A stretch of 41,811 nt of DNA from Microcaldota archaeon (GTDB lineage Archaea; Micrarchaeota; Micrarchaeia; Micrarchaeales; CABMGC01): the NCBI GenBank assembly GCA_021828295.1, contig JAKASF010000005.1:1-41811 (forward strand), in the 5' to 3' direction. This document shows, in pieces, positions 22,070 through 30,674 of the stretch. Both the position numbers and the translations under genes were made by a program. Positions within the stretch are counted from its first letter, which is position 1. Each line of letters starts with the position of its first letter. Under the pieces are notes generated by a model. It had not been told where the DNA came from, did no database searches, and was given only the letters and a program-made list of their open reading frames with translations.

Positions 22070-23287
22070 TCACTGCTTCTTCTTCGATTGCTTCTTGGCA
22101 AACCTCGACCTCATCCTATAAGCAACTATTACAATAACCACCACGACCACGCCGACCACTACGAGCGTCGTCAGGCTGGTCTGGCCGCCTACAGTGACGA
22201 AGTAATTGTCAGAGCCCGCGAACTGCTGGTTCTGCGCTCCGTTCGGTTGTTTCCATTGCTCGTAGAGCGTGACCGGGTAGTTTCCAGGTACACCCTGCGA
22301 GTCCACGCTCACGAGGAAGGTGACGTTGGTAGACGAGCCCACAGGAAGATCTGCTATATAGGCCGTGCTAGCCACAGGGGTTATCGGATAGTTTGACTGC
22401 AGGCTCAGCTGGATCTGCTCGGCCTGGCTCGTTCCCGCATTGGTTATCGTGAAGGTCACAGGCACGTCTGTTGCACCAGATCCTATGCTAGAGCCAGAGA
22501 CAGAGCCTATGGTGAACTGGGCCGCCGGTGCTATCGAGAGGCTGGCGCTCTGCACGCTGGAGAAGCGCTGCGAGAGGGTCGGGGAGTAGTAGTATACATC
22601 GGCAGATATGCTCGCCGTGCCAGTGTTCTGCGCACTTACAAGGATTGGCTCTGTCACTGTCTGTCCCTGGGTCAGGTTGGAGATGAAGAAGCTGGTGACC
22701 GAGCTGAGCAGGCTCACTCCCGATTCCGCAACCAAGTTTACGCTCACGTTCCTGGCGGTGCCGTAACCCGTGTTCTCTATCTCAAGGTCTGCCGTCTGGT
22801 TGTATCCGGAGTAGAGGGCGGATGGCGAGGGGTTGGAGAGCACGATCTTTATGTTGGGCTTGTTCTGCACGTAGAAGGCGACCGGCATCGATGACGATGC
22901 CACCACCTCCGTAGCCCCGAGCCCGTAGTAGCTCGCATTGAAGAATATCTTGTAGGTTCCGGACGGGGTGGTCGCCGGTATGGAGAAGGTGTAGTTGTAG
23001 TACGTGGGGTTTATTCCGGGATTGACCTGCGCTATGTCAGTCGTTTTCACGAGCGACGCGTTGGCTATCGGGTAGCTGGTGCTCGCCTGCAGGTTTACGG
23101 TCTGCACGAACGAGCCGTAGGAGTTGTAGAGCTGGAAGCTTATCGTAGCTGTGCCGCCAGCGACAACCGGATTCGGGGACACCGACACGTTGGCCAGGGT
23201 GAGCGCGTTGTCCAATACAGACGTGGCTCCGACAGCCCCGCTGAGCATCGCCATTGCGGCAAGCATCCAGATAATCTTTGTGTTCAT
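22070..23287 (-). CDS. Secreted repeat protein, COG1361/S-layer-like, linked to ABC exporter
   Basis: About 405 residues from the ATG at 23287. It has a signal peptide (M-N-T-K-I-I-W-M-L-A-A-M-A), three or so immunoglobulin-like beta-sandwich repeats of the CARDB/COG1361 type (each with a D-L-E-I-E-N-T-G or F-T-I-T-N-A-G strand), a C-terminal membrane helix (about 375-395) and a lysine-rich tail. It has many N-x-S/T sequons. The ATG is preceded by ggtgaaaa, a good archaeal ribosome-binding site, which decides this start over TTG 23311. It is the last gene of the PadR-ATPase-permease operon; COG1361 proteins are often encoded with ABC-2 exporters. Confidence 0.8.
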   Translation of the reverse strand: MNTKIIWMLAAMAMLSGAVGATSVLDNALTLANVSVSPNPVVAGGTATISFQLYNSYGSFVQTVNLQASTSYPIANASLVKTTDIAQVNPGINPTYYNYTFSIPATTPSGTYKIFFNASYYGLGATEVVASSSMPVAFYVQNKPNIKIVLSNPSPSALYSGYNQTADLEIENTGYGTARNVSVNLVAESGVSLLSSVTSFFISNLTQGQTVTEPILVSAQNTGTASISADVYYYSPTLSQRFSSVQSASLSIAPAAQFTIGSVSGSSIGSGATDVPVTFTITNAGTSQAEQIQLSLQSNYPITPVASTAYIADLPVGSSTNVTFLVSVDSQGVPGNYPVTLYEQWKQPNGAQNQQFAGSDNYFVTVGGQTSLTTLVVVGVVVVVIVIVAYRMRSRFAKKQSKKKQ

Positions 23288-23312
23288 TTTTTCACCAAAC
23301 ATGAGAAGCAAA

Positions 23313-24446
23313 TCATGATAATTGTTCGCTCGTGTTCTTGAAGAACATGAAGGCCAGCGCGAGCATGAGGCCGGAGAAGATGAGCAGCACGGCAGAGTCG
23401 AGCACCAGGTCCGGCACCGGAAGGGCCCCCTTGATCATTATGTCCCTCACTGCGTTAACAGCGTAGGTCAGCGGGTTCGCGACGGTCACAGCCTGCAGCA
23501 GAGGCGGGAGGAGCGACACGGGCACAAATGCCCCGCCGAGGAACGCGGCGGGCATGACTATGCTCTGCCCTATAAGCGCATAGGTCTGCAGCTGCTTCGC
23601 GCGCATCGCCAGGGCTATGGCGAGCGAGCCGAAGCTCAAGCCCACCAGGAAGATTATCCACATCAGCTCTATTACGCCGATGACGCCGGCCGCCACAGTC
23701 GCACCGAGGGCGAGCCCTATCGCCAAGCCTATGTACGCGCTGAGCAGCGACTGCAGCGTGCCGTAGCCTATCTTGCTGAGCAGTATAGCGAACTTGTTTA
23801 TCGGAGTAGTTAGGAACGCCTTGAGGTTGCCGAGCTCCCTGTCGCTAAGCACTGTGAAGCCCGCGCTGAAGACAGAGCCGAAAGCAGCAACCATTATCAC
23901 TATGCCGCCTACCACGAAGCTCTCGTAGTTGCTTGCGGCTCCGTATGCGTAGTTGGTGACCACCGGCACCGATGCTGATGCTGGATCGGAAGCCACGGAC
24001 GGGGAGGCGAGCTGGGCGCCGAGCTTGGCGGCCACCTGACCCACGACGAGATTCACCACTGATGCCGACTGAGGCTGCGAGTTGTCAAGATATACGTATA
24101 TGTCCGGCTTGGGCAGCTGCGCGCTGGAGAAGCCGCTCGGTATGACTATCACAGCAGACACGCTCCCCTGCGACAGCAGGCCCATCGCCGTCTGCTGCGT
24201 TGTGGAGCTGATGACCTTGATGCTGCTTCCCGCCTGGAGCAGGTTTATGAACTGCAGCCCTGTAAGCCCGTTGTCGTAGTTGACCAGAGCCACCGGAACG
24301 TTCTTCGGCGAGCTGCCGAAGGCACCGAGCAGGAGTATGAAGAGTATCGGGAAGATCATCGACCTGACAAGGTTCACGCCTAGGTTCTTCTTGAAGATGA
24401 GCATCTCCCTGAGAAACAGAGTGTAGGTATCGTTTACCAGTCCCAT
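23313..24446 (-). CDS. ABC-2 type transporter permease (DrrB/YhgE-like)
   Basis: A 377-residue permease: one membrane helix near 28-45, a large extracytoplasmic domain (about 50-165, V-A-L-V-N-Y-D-N-G-L near its start), then five more helices ending in F-F-K-N-T-S-E-Q. This is the ABC-2 exporter fold (DrrB-like) that pairs with a separate ATPase. The ATG follows the ATPase stop by one base, so the proteins are translated together. The substrate is unknown; drugs, lipids or surface components are typical for the family. Confidence 0.87.
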   Translation of the reverse strand: MGLVNDTYTLFLREMLIFKKNLGVNLVRSMIFPILFILLLGAFGSSPKNVPVALVNYDNGLTGLQFINLLQAGSSIKVISSTTQQTAMGLLSQGSVSAVIVIPSGFSSAQLPKPDIYVYLDNSQPQSASVVNLVVGQVAAKLGAQLASPSVASDPASASVPVVTNYAYGAASNYESFVVGGIVIMVAAFGSVFSAGFTVLSDRELGNLKAFLTTPINKFAILLSKIGYGTLQSLLSAYIGLAIGLALGATVAAGVIGVIELMWIIFLVGLSFGSLAIALAMRAKQLQTYALIGQSIVMPAAFLGGAFVPVSLLPPLLQAVTVANPLTYAVNAVRDIMIKGALPVPDLVLDSAVLLIFSGLMLALAFMFFKNTSEQLS

Positions 24447-24447
24447 C

Positions 24448-25443
24448 TCATCTGCCCCTTCCGAACATCATGCTCCTCGAGTCTTTGTACTGGCCGGTGT
24501 CGTCCCTGGCCGATGATCCTGTAAGCTTGAGGAAGACGTCGTCTATCGTGGGCTCGTGCATGCTCACGTTGTGCGCGTTTATCCTGCTGGCCGATAGCAG
24601 CTTCAGTATCCTCTCCACCTTCTCGACAGACTTCGTGCCGGCGGGGGCGACGACGCTGTTGCTTAGCACCTTCGGCTCGAGCCCCACCTTCTTGAAGATC
24701 TGGCTTATCTTTGCCAGCAGGTCCCTGTCAGCGGTGACCTCGACTATGGTGCTCATGCCTATCTTCTGCCTCAGCTCTGTCGGGGTACCGAGAGCGATGA
24801 GCTTGCCGTGGTCAATTATCGCGATGCGGTCGCAGAGCTGGTCAGCCTCCTCGAGGTACTGGGTGGTCATGAGTATCGTCACGCCCTGCTCCTTGTTTAT
24901 CCTCCTGAGCAGCTCCCATATCTTCGTCCTGTTCTGCACGTCGAGGCCGGTGGTCGGCTCGTCTAGCAGTATGATCTGCGGCGTGTGCATCAGCGCCTTC
25001 GCTGTCTCGAGCCTGCGCTTCATGCCTCCAGAGAAGGTGCCTGCGTAGGCCTTCCTGAATCCTTCGAGGTCGGCAAGCCTGAGCGCAAAGTCGATGTCCT
25101 TCTGCAGTTCGTTGTTCGGGATCTGGTACAGCCTGCCGAATATCCTAAGGTTGTCCTCGGCCGTGAGCTCTGGTTCGACGACCGTCTCCTGCGTGACTAT
25201 GCCTATCTGACCCTTGGCCTTCTCTGGCTCCTTGAGCATGTCTATGCCGTTCACATATATCTTGCCCGAAGTGGGCGCCAGTAGTCCGAGGATTATGTTT
25301 ATGGTTGTGCTCTTGCCGGCGCCGTTCGGGCCCAGCAGCCCGAAGATCTCGCCCTTCTTTATCTTCAGGCCGACGCCGTTCACCGCGGTTAGGCTGCCGA
25401 ACCTCTTGACCAGATTGCCTATCTCTATGGCGTAGTCGACCAT
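24448..25443 (-). CDS. ABC transporter ATPase, DrrA-like
   Basis: A 331-residue ATPase. Walker A G-P-N-G-A-G-K-S-T is at about 38-46, the Q-loop in V-T-Q-E, signature F-S-G-G-M-K-R-R near 138, Walker B I-I-L-L-D-E-P-T-T-G-L-D near 158. The H-loop histidine is glutamine (T-T-Q-Y-L-E-E-A-D-Q), a feature shared with the DrrA branch of drug and lipid exporters. A C-terminal regulatory extension of about 80 residues ends in P-T-I-D-D-V-F-L-K-L-T-G, followed by a polar tail. It lies one base from padR and one from the permease. Confidence 0.94.
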   Translation of the reverse strand: MVDYAIEIGNLVKRFGSLTAVNGVGLKIKKGEIFGLLGPNGAGKSTTINIILGLLAPTSGKIYVNGIDMLKEPEKAKGQIGIVTQETVVEPELTAEDNLRIFGRLYQIPNNELQKDIDFALRLADLEGFRKAYAGTFSGGMKRRLETAKALMHTPQIILLDEPTTGLDVQNRTKIWELLRRINKEQGVTILMTTQYLEEADQLCDRIAIIDHGKLIALGTPTELRQKIGMSTIVEVTADRDLLAKISQIFKKVGLEPKVLSNSVVAPAGTKSVEKVERILKLLSASRINAHNVSMHEPTIDDVFLKLTGSSARDDTGQYKDSRSMMFGRGR

Positions 25444-25444
25444 T

Positions 25445-25759
25445 TCACATCAGCTTTATCACTTCGCGGAAGGATCTTATCATAGCCCTCTTCGACGCGC
25501 TCACTATGCGTCTTCCCTTCGGGGTGAGAAGGTAGTTCTTCCTGAGGATGGCGCCGCTCCTTACAGCTCTGCCCTTGATGAACCCCTGCTTCTCCAATGC
25601 GCCCACGGTGTTGTACACATCGTTTTTCGTCATGCCCTCCATGATCCATATCCTCTTGTTCTCCATGGCCTTGAGAAGCGCGTAGGGATAGCCAGCGCCC
25701 CTGCCGAGATGCGTCAGTATGATTACCTTCAATATGTCCTTCTTGAAGCCTTTGCCCAT
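25445..25759 (-). CDS. PadR-family transcriptional regulator
   Basis: A winged-helix regulator of about 104 residues. Visible are G-Y-P-Y-A-L-L-K-A-M (the PadR helix 1-2 region), then D-V-Y-N-T-V-G-A-L-E-K-Q-G-F-I as recognition helix and wing, and L-L-T-P-K-G-R-R-I-V, which matches PadR L-T-x-x-G. The C-terminal dimer helix is short. It leads the ABC exporter operon and probably represses it in response to the exported compound, as many PadR proteins do. I take ATG 25759; GTG 25777 is possible. A gaataaaa box lies about 35 bp upstream. Confidence 0.87.
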   Translation of the reverse strand: MGKGFKKDILKVIILTHLGRGAGYPYALLKAMENKRIWIMEGMTKNDVYNTVGALEKQGFIKGRAVRSGAILRKNYLLTPKGRRIVSASKRAMIRSFREVIKLM

Positions 25760-25906
25760 GTACCTATTTGACTCCACAGCAAGCCATCTGGTTTTATTCT
25801 AAACTAGTTGGTAGTGCTGATATTAAAACCTTTACCTCCGTCCCGCCGAAAACGCAAACAATAGGCTATTAACTTTTCAGTGCATACCTAATCCTGTTTT
25901 GCTACC

Positions 25907-28759
25907 ATGATAGATTACAAGGAGATAGAGGCAAAATGGCAGAAGGCCTGGGAAGACGCCAGGGTCTTCGAGGGCGAGGTCAGCGAGAAGCCCTCGTATA
26001 TGGTAACAGCAGCATGGCCATATGTCAACACGCCGCTGCACATAGGCCACCTGAGGACGTTCGGCACTGCCGACGTGCTCGCCAGATACAAGCGCATGCG
26101 CGGCTTCAACGCCCTGTACCCGATGGGCTTCCATGCCACGGGAACACCGGTGCTTGCCTTCGCGAAGAGGATCAAGAACGGCGACAAGGAGATAGTAGAG
26201 GAGCTGAAGACGTTCCACGTGCCGGAGCAGGAGATCGCCAAGATGACAGATCCCGTGTACATAGCAAGCTACTTCATCAAGGAAACGGGCAATGTGTTCA
26301 TGCGCGCCGGCTTCAGCATAGACTGGCGTAGGCAGTTCGTATCCACTGATCCGTTCTTCAGCAAGTTCGTTGAGTGGCAGTTCGGCATACTCAACAGCAA
26401 GGGCTACCTCACAAAGGGCAAGCATCCGGTAGGCTGGTGCCCAAACGAGAACAACGCAGTGGGAATGCACGACACGCAGCACGATGTGGAGCCGGAGATT
26501 GAGCAGGAGGTGGCGGTGAAGTTCAAGGTAGACGGAGAGGACGCTTACATGCTCTGCGCCACTTACAGGCCGGAGACCATCTCCGGGGTGACGAACCTCT
26601 TCGTGAACGAGAAGGAGAAGTACGTCGCGTGCAACATTGGCGGAGACGGCAAGAGATACTACATGTCCAAGGCTAGCGCCGGAGTGCTAAAGTTCCAGGC
26701 AGATGTTGCTGTGTTGGAGGAAGTGGACGCGCAGAAGATGCTGGAGAAAACGTGCGCGAACCCGGTGACAGGTGCAAAACTGCCGGTCCTGCCGGGATTC
26801 TTCGTGAAAGGAGATCTCGGAACGGGAGTGGTAATGAGCGTCCCGGCACACGCGCCGTTCGACTACGCGGCGCTAGAGAGGCTCAGGAAGGAGGGCAGGC
26901 TGACGCAGGAGATAAAGCCGATCAAGGTCCTCGATGTAGAGATAGGCAGGTCGCTCAGCGACGTGAAGGCCGGAGAAGCCAAGCCGAGCCAGATGGACGT
27001 GCCAGCGTTCGCATACCTGGAGATACTGCACGCGAATCCCGATGCAATAGACGATATGCTGGAGTTCGCGACGAAGCTCGAGTACAGGGAGGAGTCGCAC
27101 TGGGGCAAGATGATCGCGAAGGGATACGAGGGCATGAGCGAGCCAGAAGCCAGGGAGAAGGTGAAGGGAGAGCTGCTTGCGAAAGGAGACGCAATAGAGC
27201 TTTATGTGCTCCAGAACGCGCCCGTGCTCTGCAGATGCGGCTACGCGGTAGTGGTCAAGATCGTCGACGACCAGTGGTTCATAAACTACGGCAACGAGAA
27301 GTGGAAGGAGGAGACGAAGAGCTACATGAAGGAGATGCGCCTGCTTCCTGACAAGACAAGAAACGCGTTTGACGCTGCTGTAGACTGGATAGACCTTCGG
27401 GCCGTGGCGAGGGCGCAGGGCCTGGGCACCAGGTTCCCGCTCGACAACACGAAGATAATCGAGAGCCTGTCGGATTCGACCATCTACATGTCTTTCTACA
27501 CCGTATCACACCTGCTGAAGGGCGTGGCCACAGAGAAGCTCAAGCCCGAGTTCTTCGAGTTCGTGTTCAGGGGCGCGGGGGACGCTGAGAAGGTCGCGGC
27601 CTCCACCGGGATAGACTATGCGCTGGTGAAGAGGTGCAAGGAGGCCTTCGAGTACTGGTACAGGGACACGTCGAGGCATTCCGCTCCTGACCTGATATAC
27701 AACCACCTGACCATGTACGTCTACAACCACATAGCGGTATTCGACAAGAGGTACTGGCCAAAGCAGATAGTGACCAACGGCTTCGTGCTCAGCGAGGGCG
27801 AGAAGATGAGCAAGAGCCTCGGGAACATCGTGCCAGCCATAGACGGCATAGAGAAGTACGGGGCCGACCCTCTCAGGATAAACGAGATCGCGGGCAGCGA
27901 CCTGCCTAGCGACTCCGAGTTCAGCGACAAGGCGGTGCGCGGGATTCAGGAGAGGCTGGAGTACCTGCAAAACACCATCGCAGACCTGGACAAGCTCGAG
28001 TCGGGCGAGATGAAGCGGATAGACTACTGGCTCTACTCGAAACTCAACGACAAAGTTGATTACGCCACGAAGGCGATGGACGCCCTGGAGCTAAGATCCG
28101 CGTACATACCGATATTCTACGACTCTGTGCTTGAGCTGAGGAGGTATATTGCGCGCGGCGGGAACAACGGAATAGCTGTCAGGGACTTCGTATCCGCGAT
28201 CGTGCTGATGCTCCAGCCGGTGGCTCCGCACGTGTCTGAGGAGCTGTGGCACATGCTCGGCAACGAGAACTTTGCGTCGCTGGAGAAGTGGCCAGTTGCG
28301 AACGAGGAGATGAGCAACGCGAAGGTGGAAGCGGAGGAGGCACTGGCCGACAGCGTAGTTGACGACGCCAAGCAGGTGATCGCGCTTATGCAGAAGAAGA
28401 TGGGCAAGAAGGCCAAACGCCTGCACGTGATAGTGGCCTCTGACTGGAAGCGAGCGTTGGTGAACGCGATGGCTAAGGAGAAGAATGTTGGCAGGGCGCT
28501 CGATGCGGTCAAGGGAGCGCAGGGCGTCAACCAGGAGCTCGCAGCTAAAATTGCGGGCACGCTGGCCAAGAGGATGAACGAGGTCAGGGAGACGGGATCG
28601 ACGCAGCTCGAGGAGTTCGACGGAGTCGAGGAGGCGGCTCCTTACATAGCGAAGCAGCTGGACTGCGACGTTGCCGTGGAGATGGAGGAGAAGTCGAAGT
28701 CGCAGCGCGCGGGCAGGTCCATGCCTATGAAGCCGAGCCTCGATGTCGAACTGGAATAG
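25907..28759 (+). CDS. leuS: Leucyl-tRNA synthetase, archaeal type
   Basis: A 950-residue class I synthetase of the archaeal/eukaryotic LeuRS type. The HIGH motif is H-I-G-H at residues 45-48 (N-T-P-L-H-I-G-H-L), and KMSKS is E-K-M-S-K-S-L-G-N near 631. Between them the CP1 editing domain shows T-Y-R-P-E-T and G-T-G-V-V-M-S-V-P-A-H-A-P-F-D. The helical anticodon-binding domain and a C-terminal domain with K-M-G-K-K-A-K-R-L follow. A zinc-binding-like C-R-C-G-Y segment is near residue 442. The length is typical for archaeal LeuRS. The ATG lies about 34 bp from a ctattaac box. Confidence 0.96.
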   Translation: MIDYKEIEAKWQKAWEDARVFEGEVSEKPSYMVTAAWPYVNTPLHIGHLRTFGTADVLARYKRMRGFNALYPMGFHATGTPVLAFAKRIKNGDKEIVEELKTFHVPEQEIAKMTDPVYIASYFIKETGNVFMRAGFSIDWRRQFVSTDPFFSKFVEWQFGILNSKGYLTKGKHPVGWCPNENNAVGMHDTQHDVEPEIEQEVAVKFKVDGEDAYMLCATYRPETISGVTNLFVNEKEKYVACNIGGDGKRYYMSKASAGVLKFQADVAVLEEVDAQKMLEKTCANPVTGAKLPVLPGFFVKGDLGTGVVMSVPAHAPFDYAALERLRKEGRLTQEIKPIKVLDVEIGRSLSDVKAGEAKPSQMDVPAFAYLEILHANPDAIDDMLEFATKLEYREESHWGKMIAKGYEGMSEPEAREKVKGELLAKGDAIELYVLQNAPVLCRCGYAVVVKIVDDQWFINYGNEKWKEETKSYMKEMRLLPDKTRNAFDAAVDWIDLRAVARAQGLGTRFPLDNTKIIESLSDSTIYMSFYTVSHLLKGVATEKLKPEFFEFVFRGAGDAEKVAASTGIDYALVKRCKEAFEYWYRDTSRHSAPDLIYNHLTMYVYNHIAVFDKRYWPKQIVTNGFVLSEGEKMSKSLGNIVPAIDGIEKYGADPLRINEIAGSDLPSDSEFSDKAVRGIQERLEYLQNTIADLDKLESGEMKRIDYWLYSKLNDKVDYATKAMDALELRSAYIPIFYDSVLELRRYIARGGNNGIAVRDFVSAIVLMLQPVAPHVSEELWHMLGNENFASLEKWPVANEEMSNAKVEAEEALADSVVDDAKQVIALMQKKMGKKAKRLHVIVASDWKRALVNAMAKEKNVGRALDAVKGAQGVNQELAAKIAGTLAKRMNEVRETGSTQLEEFDGVEEAAPYIAKQLDCDVAVEMEEKSKSQRAGRSMPMKPSLDVELE

Positions 28760-28833
28760 AGCGCTGGCTCCACGAAGCGTATGCTTATTATACCTTTTTT
28801 GAGTATTCTTATCGCTCATTCTGGTGCAGACCG

Positions 28834-28986
28834 ATGGGAAAATTTCCACTAGCAGATGAAGCCCTGACGAGAGTCTGGATTTGCAGGAAGTGCAAGGCCA
28901 GGAACAAGGCGGGGAGCGAGAAGTGCAGAAAATGCGGATCCATTTACCTGAGGCCGAAGCACAAGGAAATCAGGGTAAAGAAGTAA
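28834..28986 (+). CDS. rpl40e: Large-subunit ribosomal protein L40e (eL40)
   Basis: A 50-residue protein. It has W-I-C-R-K-C-K-A-R-N and K-C-R-K-C-G-S, giving two CxxC pairs (Cys17/20 and Cys31/34) of a zinc ribbon, followed by a basic tail L-R-P-K-H-K-E-I-R-V-K-K. This is the archaeal L40e without the ubiquitin fusion seen in eukaryotes. It follows leuS by about 75 bp and precedes a small wHTH gene. A ggtgcag stretch 4-10 nt before the ATG may help ribosome binding. Confidence 0.95.
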   Translation: MGKFPLADEALTRVWICRKCKARNKAGSEKCRKCGSIYLRPKHKEIRVKK

Positions 28987-29023
28987 ATTTTATTAGAGTG
29001 ATTATTCTTAACAAAGTGATCGA

Positions 29024-29248
29024 ATGGTTGAGTTGAACCCGATAGAACAGCTCATCGTGAATGCGATGAAGGAACTTGGCGCCACGAAGGAGCAGGCCAT
29101 GAAGACGGCTGACGACATAACCAAGAAGAGCAACAGGCCTAAGAGCATGGTGACTAACACGCTCATCATCCTCGCCAACAAGGGCGTGGTGAAGAGGATA
29201 GTCAGGGAGAAGGCCTCCGGCTACTACTTGGTGCAGCTGCCCGCATAG
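29024..29248 (+). CDS. Small winged-helix DNA-binding protein
   Basis: A 74-residue single-domain protein: helix 1 (N-P-I-E-Q-L-I-V-N-A-M-K-E-L-G), helix 2 (K-T-A-D-D-I-T-K-K-S), recognition helix (S-M-V-T-N-T-L-I-I-L-A-N-K-G-V) and a beta wing (V-K-R-I-V-R-E-K-A-S-G-Y-Y-L-V). The layout is a compact winged helix like archaeal MarR/TrmB-type minimal regulators. The specific family is not recognised. The ATG is preceded by gtgatc with 2 nt between. It forms a short unit with L40e upstream and DUF2666 downstream. Confidence 0.78.
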   Translation: MVELNPIEQLIVNAMKELGATKEQAMKTADDITKKSNRPKSMVTNTLIILANKGVVKRIVREKASGYYLVQLPA

Positions 29249-29260
29249 ACCTGGTGTTCC

Positions 29261-29710
29261 ATGCCCGAAGCTGACTCGATAGAGTTTCTTGCCAAATACA
29301 AGAACTGGCTAGCTGTAAAGAAGATCAGCATAGGCCCCGACACGAAGCCCGAGGAGATCGTACTGCAGATGTCGAGCATAAGGCAGAGCGTGGACAAGAA
29401 GTCGTTCGAGCTGCTTGGCATAGACACAGCAAAGCTCGACGCCTACGCCGCCGCGATAACAAACGGAAAGAGGAAGAGTTTCGGGTCGCTTGCAGAAGTC
29501 GTTCAGAAGCTCGGCACAAGCGAGGCCAAAGAAGCGGTAAGCGGAGCGACAGGAGGGAATGGGGGGCTTGTTGAGATAGCATCAACTTATCTTTTCAGGA
29601 AGACAGTGCAGAACCTTGCTTTCGACTTCGACGTGAATCCTGAGATGCTGCAGAAGGCCTTCCCTGGACTCAAGGTTCCAAAGCCGCCTGGCAGAAAACC
29701 TAAAGCGTGA
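29261..29710 (+). CDS. DUF2666 family protein
   Basis: A 149-residue soluble protein. The opening F-L-A-K-Y-K-N-W-L-A-V-K-K-I-S-I with P-D-T-K-P-E-E-I, followed by S-I-R-Q-S-V-D-K-K-S-F-E-L-L-G-I-D, is the DUF2666 signature known from archaeal genomes. A second, related helical segment ends the protein, with a basic proline-rich tail (P-K-P-P-G-R-K-P-K-A). Function unknown. It starts 12 bp after the wHTH stop with ggtgttc just upstream, so they are probably co-transcribed. Confidence 0.75.
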   Translation: MPEADSIEFLAKYKNWLAVKKISIGPDTKPEEIVLQMSSIRQSVDKKSFELLGIDTAKLDAYAAAITNGKRKSFGSLAEVVQKLGTSEAKEAVSGATGGNGGLVEIASTYLFRKTVQNLAFDFDVNPEMLQKAFPGLKVPKPPGRKPKA

Positions 29711-29720
29711 ACATTCAGAG

Positions 29721-30674
29721 CTAGGAATAGAAATTCCTTACCCACCTGTGAGCCCTGAGTTTCTCAACCTCTTCGTCTGAAAGCTTGCCATCAGCGGCCC
29801 GCACGTTGGCTTCCACGTGCTTCGGATTCGAACTGCCCGGTATAACGGTGGACACTGCAGGATGGTGTAGGCAGAACTGAAGAGCCGCCTGCGGCAGTGT
29901 CCTGCCTTGATTTTCTAGCCACTTGAGCTTTTCTACCCGATCAACAACCTCCGAGAGCCTTTCTTTTGTGAAGTACGAGACCCTCCAGTCGTCGAACTTC
30001 ATATCTTTAGTGAATCTGCCGGTAAGCGAGCCTTCGTCAAAAGGAACTCTTGCGATAACCCCAACCTTTCCTTTCATGCAGATTCCGAACAGCTTATCTT
30101 CCGGTGACTGGTCGAATATGTTGTATATGACCTGGATCGAGTCCACCTTTCCGCTGGCGGCTATCTTTAATGCGGAATCGGGAGCGTGGTCGCTTATTGA
30201 AACGCCGGTGAACCGTGTTATGCCGTCTTTCTTCAATTCTTCGAACGCCTCCTGCCAACCTGGTTCGTTGAGCCACGAGTCTCTCCACACATGCAGTTGC
30301 AACAGGTCGATAGTCCTCTCTCCCAAGTTCTTGTAACTCTTCATTGCGTATTCAAGCACATAGTCTTTTGGGAAGACGTTCTCGACATCGTCATCTACTG
30401 CAGGCCAGCGCTGATCTTTAGGAGGCACCTTTGTCGCGATTATTATTTCTCTACTTTGGTTCTTCTTTGCAAAGTTGCCAACGAGGTGCTCGCTGTGGCC
30501 CTTGCCATAGTCGAACGCGGTATCGAAGAAGTTTATGCCAGAATCTAAAGCGAGCTGCAACGCCTCCATTGCGCTCTTATCATCAGACTTCCAGAATTCG
30601 GCGCCTATCTCCCAGCAGCCAAAGCCAATCTCAGATACATTGAGCCCCGTCTTGCCGAGAGATCTGTATTTCAT
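29721..30674 (-). CDS. Aldo/keto reductase
   Basis: A 317-residue NADPH-dependent oxidoreductase with a TIM barrel. The catalytic tetrad is visible: Asp in F-F-D-T-A and Tyr in F-D-Y-G-K-G-H-S-E (near 51-56), Lys in I-A-T-K-V-P (near 82), His in L-L-Q-L-H-V-W (near 128). The C-terminal cofactor part includes V-I-P-G-S-S-N-P-K-H-V. The substrate cannot be told from sequence. The ATG overlaps the end of the upstream membrane protein gene by 4 bp (ATGA), so it is translated as part of that operon. Confidence 0.92.
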   Translation of the reverse strand: MKYRSLGKTGLNVSEIGFGCWEIGAEFWKSDDKSAMEALQLALDSGINFFDTAFDYGKGHSEHLVGNFAKKNQSREIIIATKVPPKDQRWPAVDDDVENVFPKDYVLEYAMKSYKNLGERTIDLLQLHVWRDSWLNEPGWQEAFEELKKDGITRFTGVSISDHAPDSALKIAASGKVDSIQVIYNIFDQSPEDKLFGICMKGKVGVIARVPFDEGSLTGRFTKDMKFDDWRVSYFTKERLSEVVDRVEKLKWLENQGRTLPQAALQFCLHHPAVSTVIPGSSNPKHVEANVRAADGKLSDEEVEKLRAHRWVRNFYS

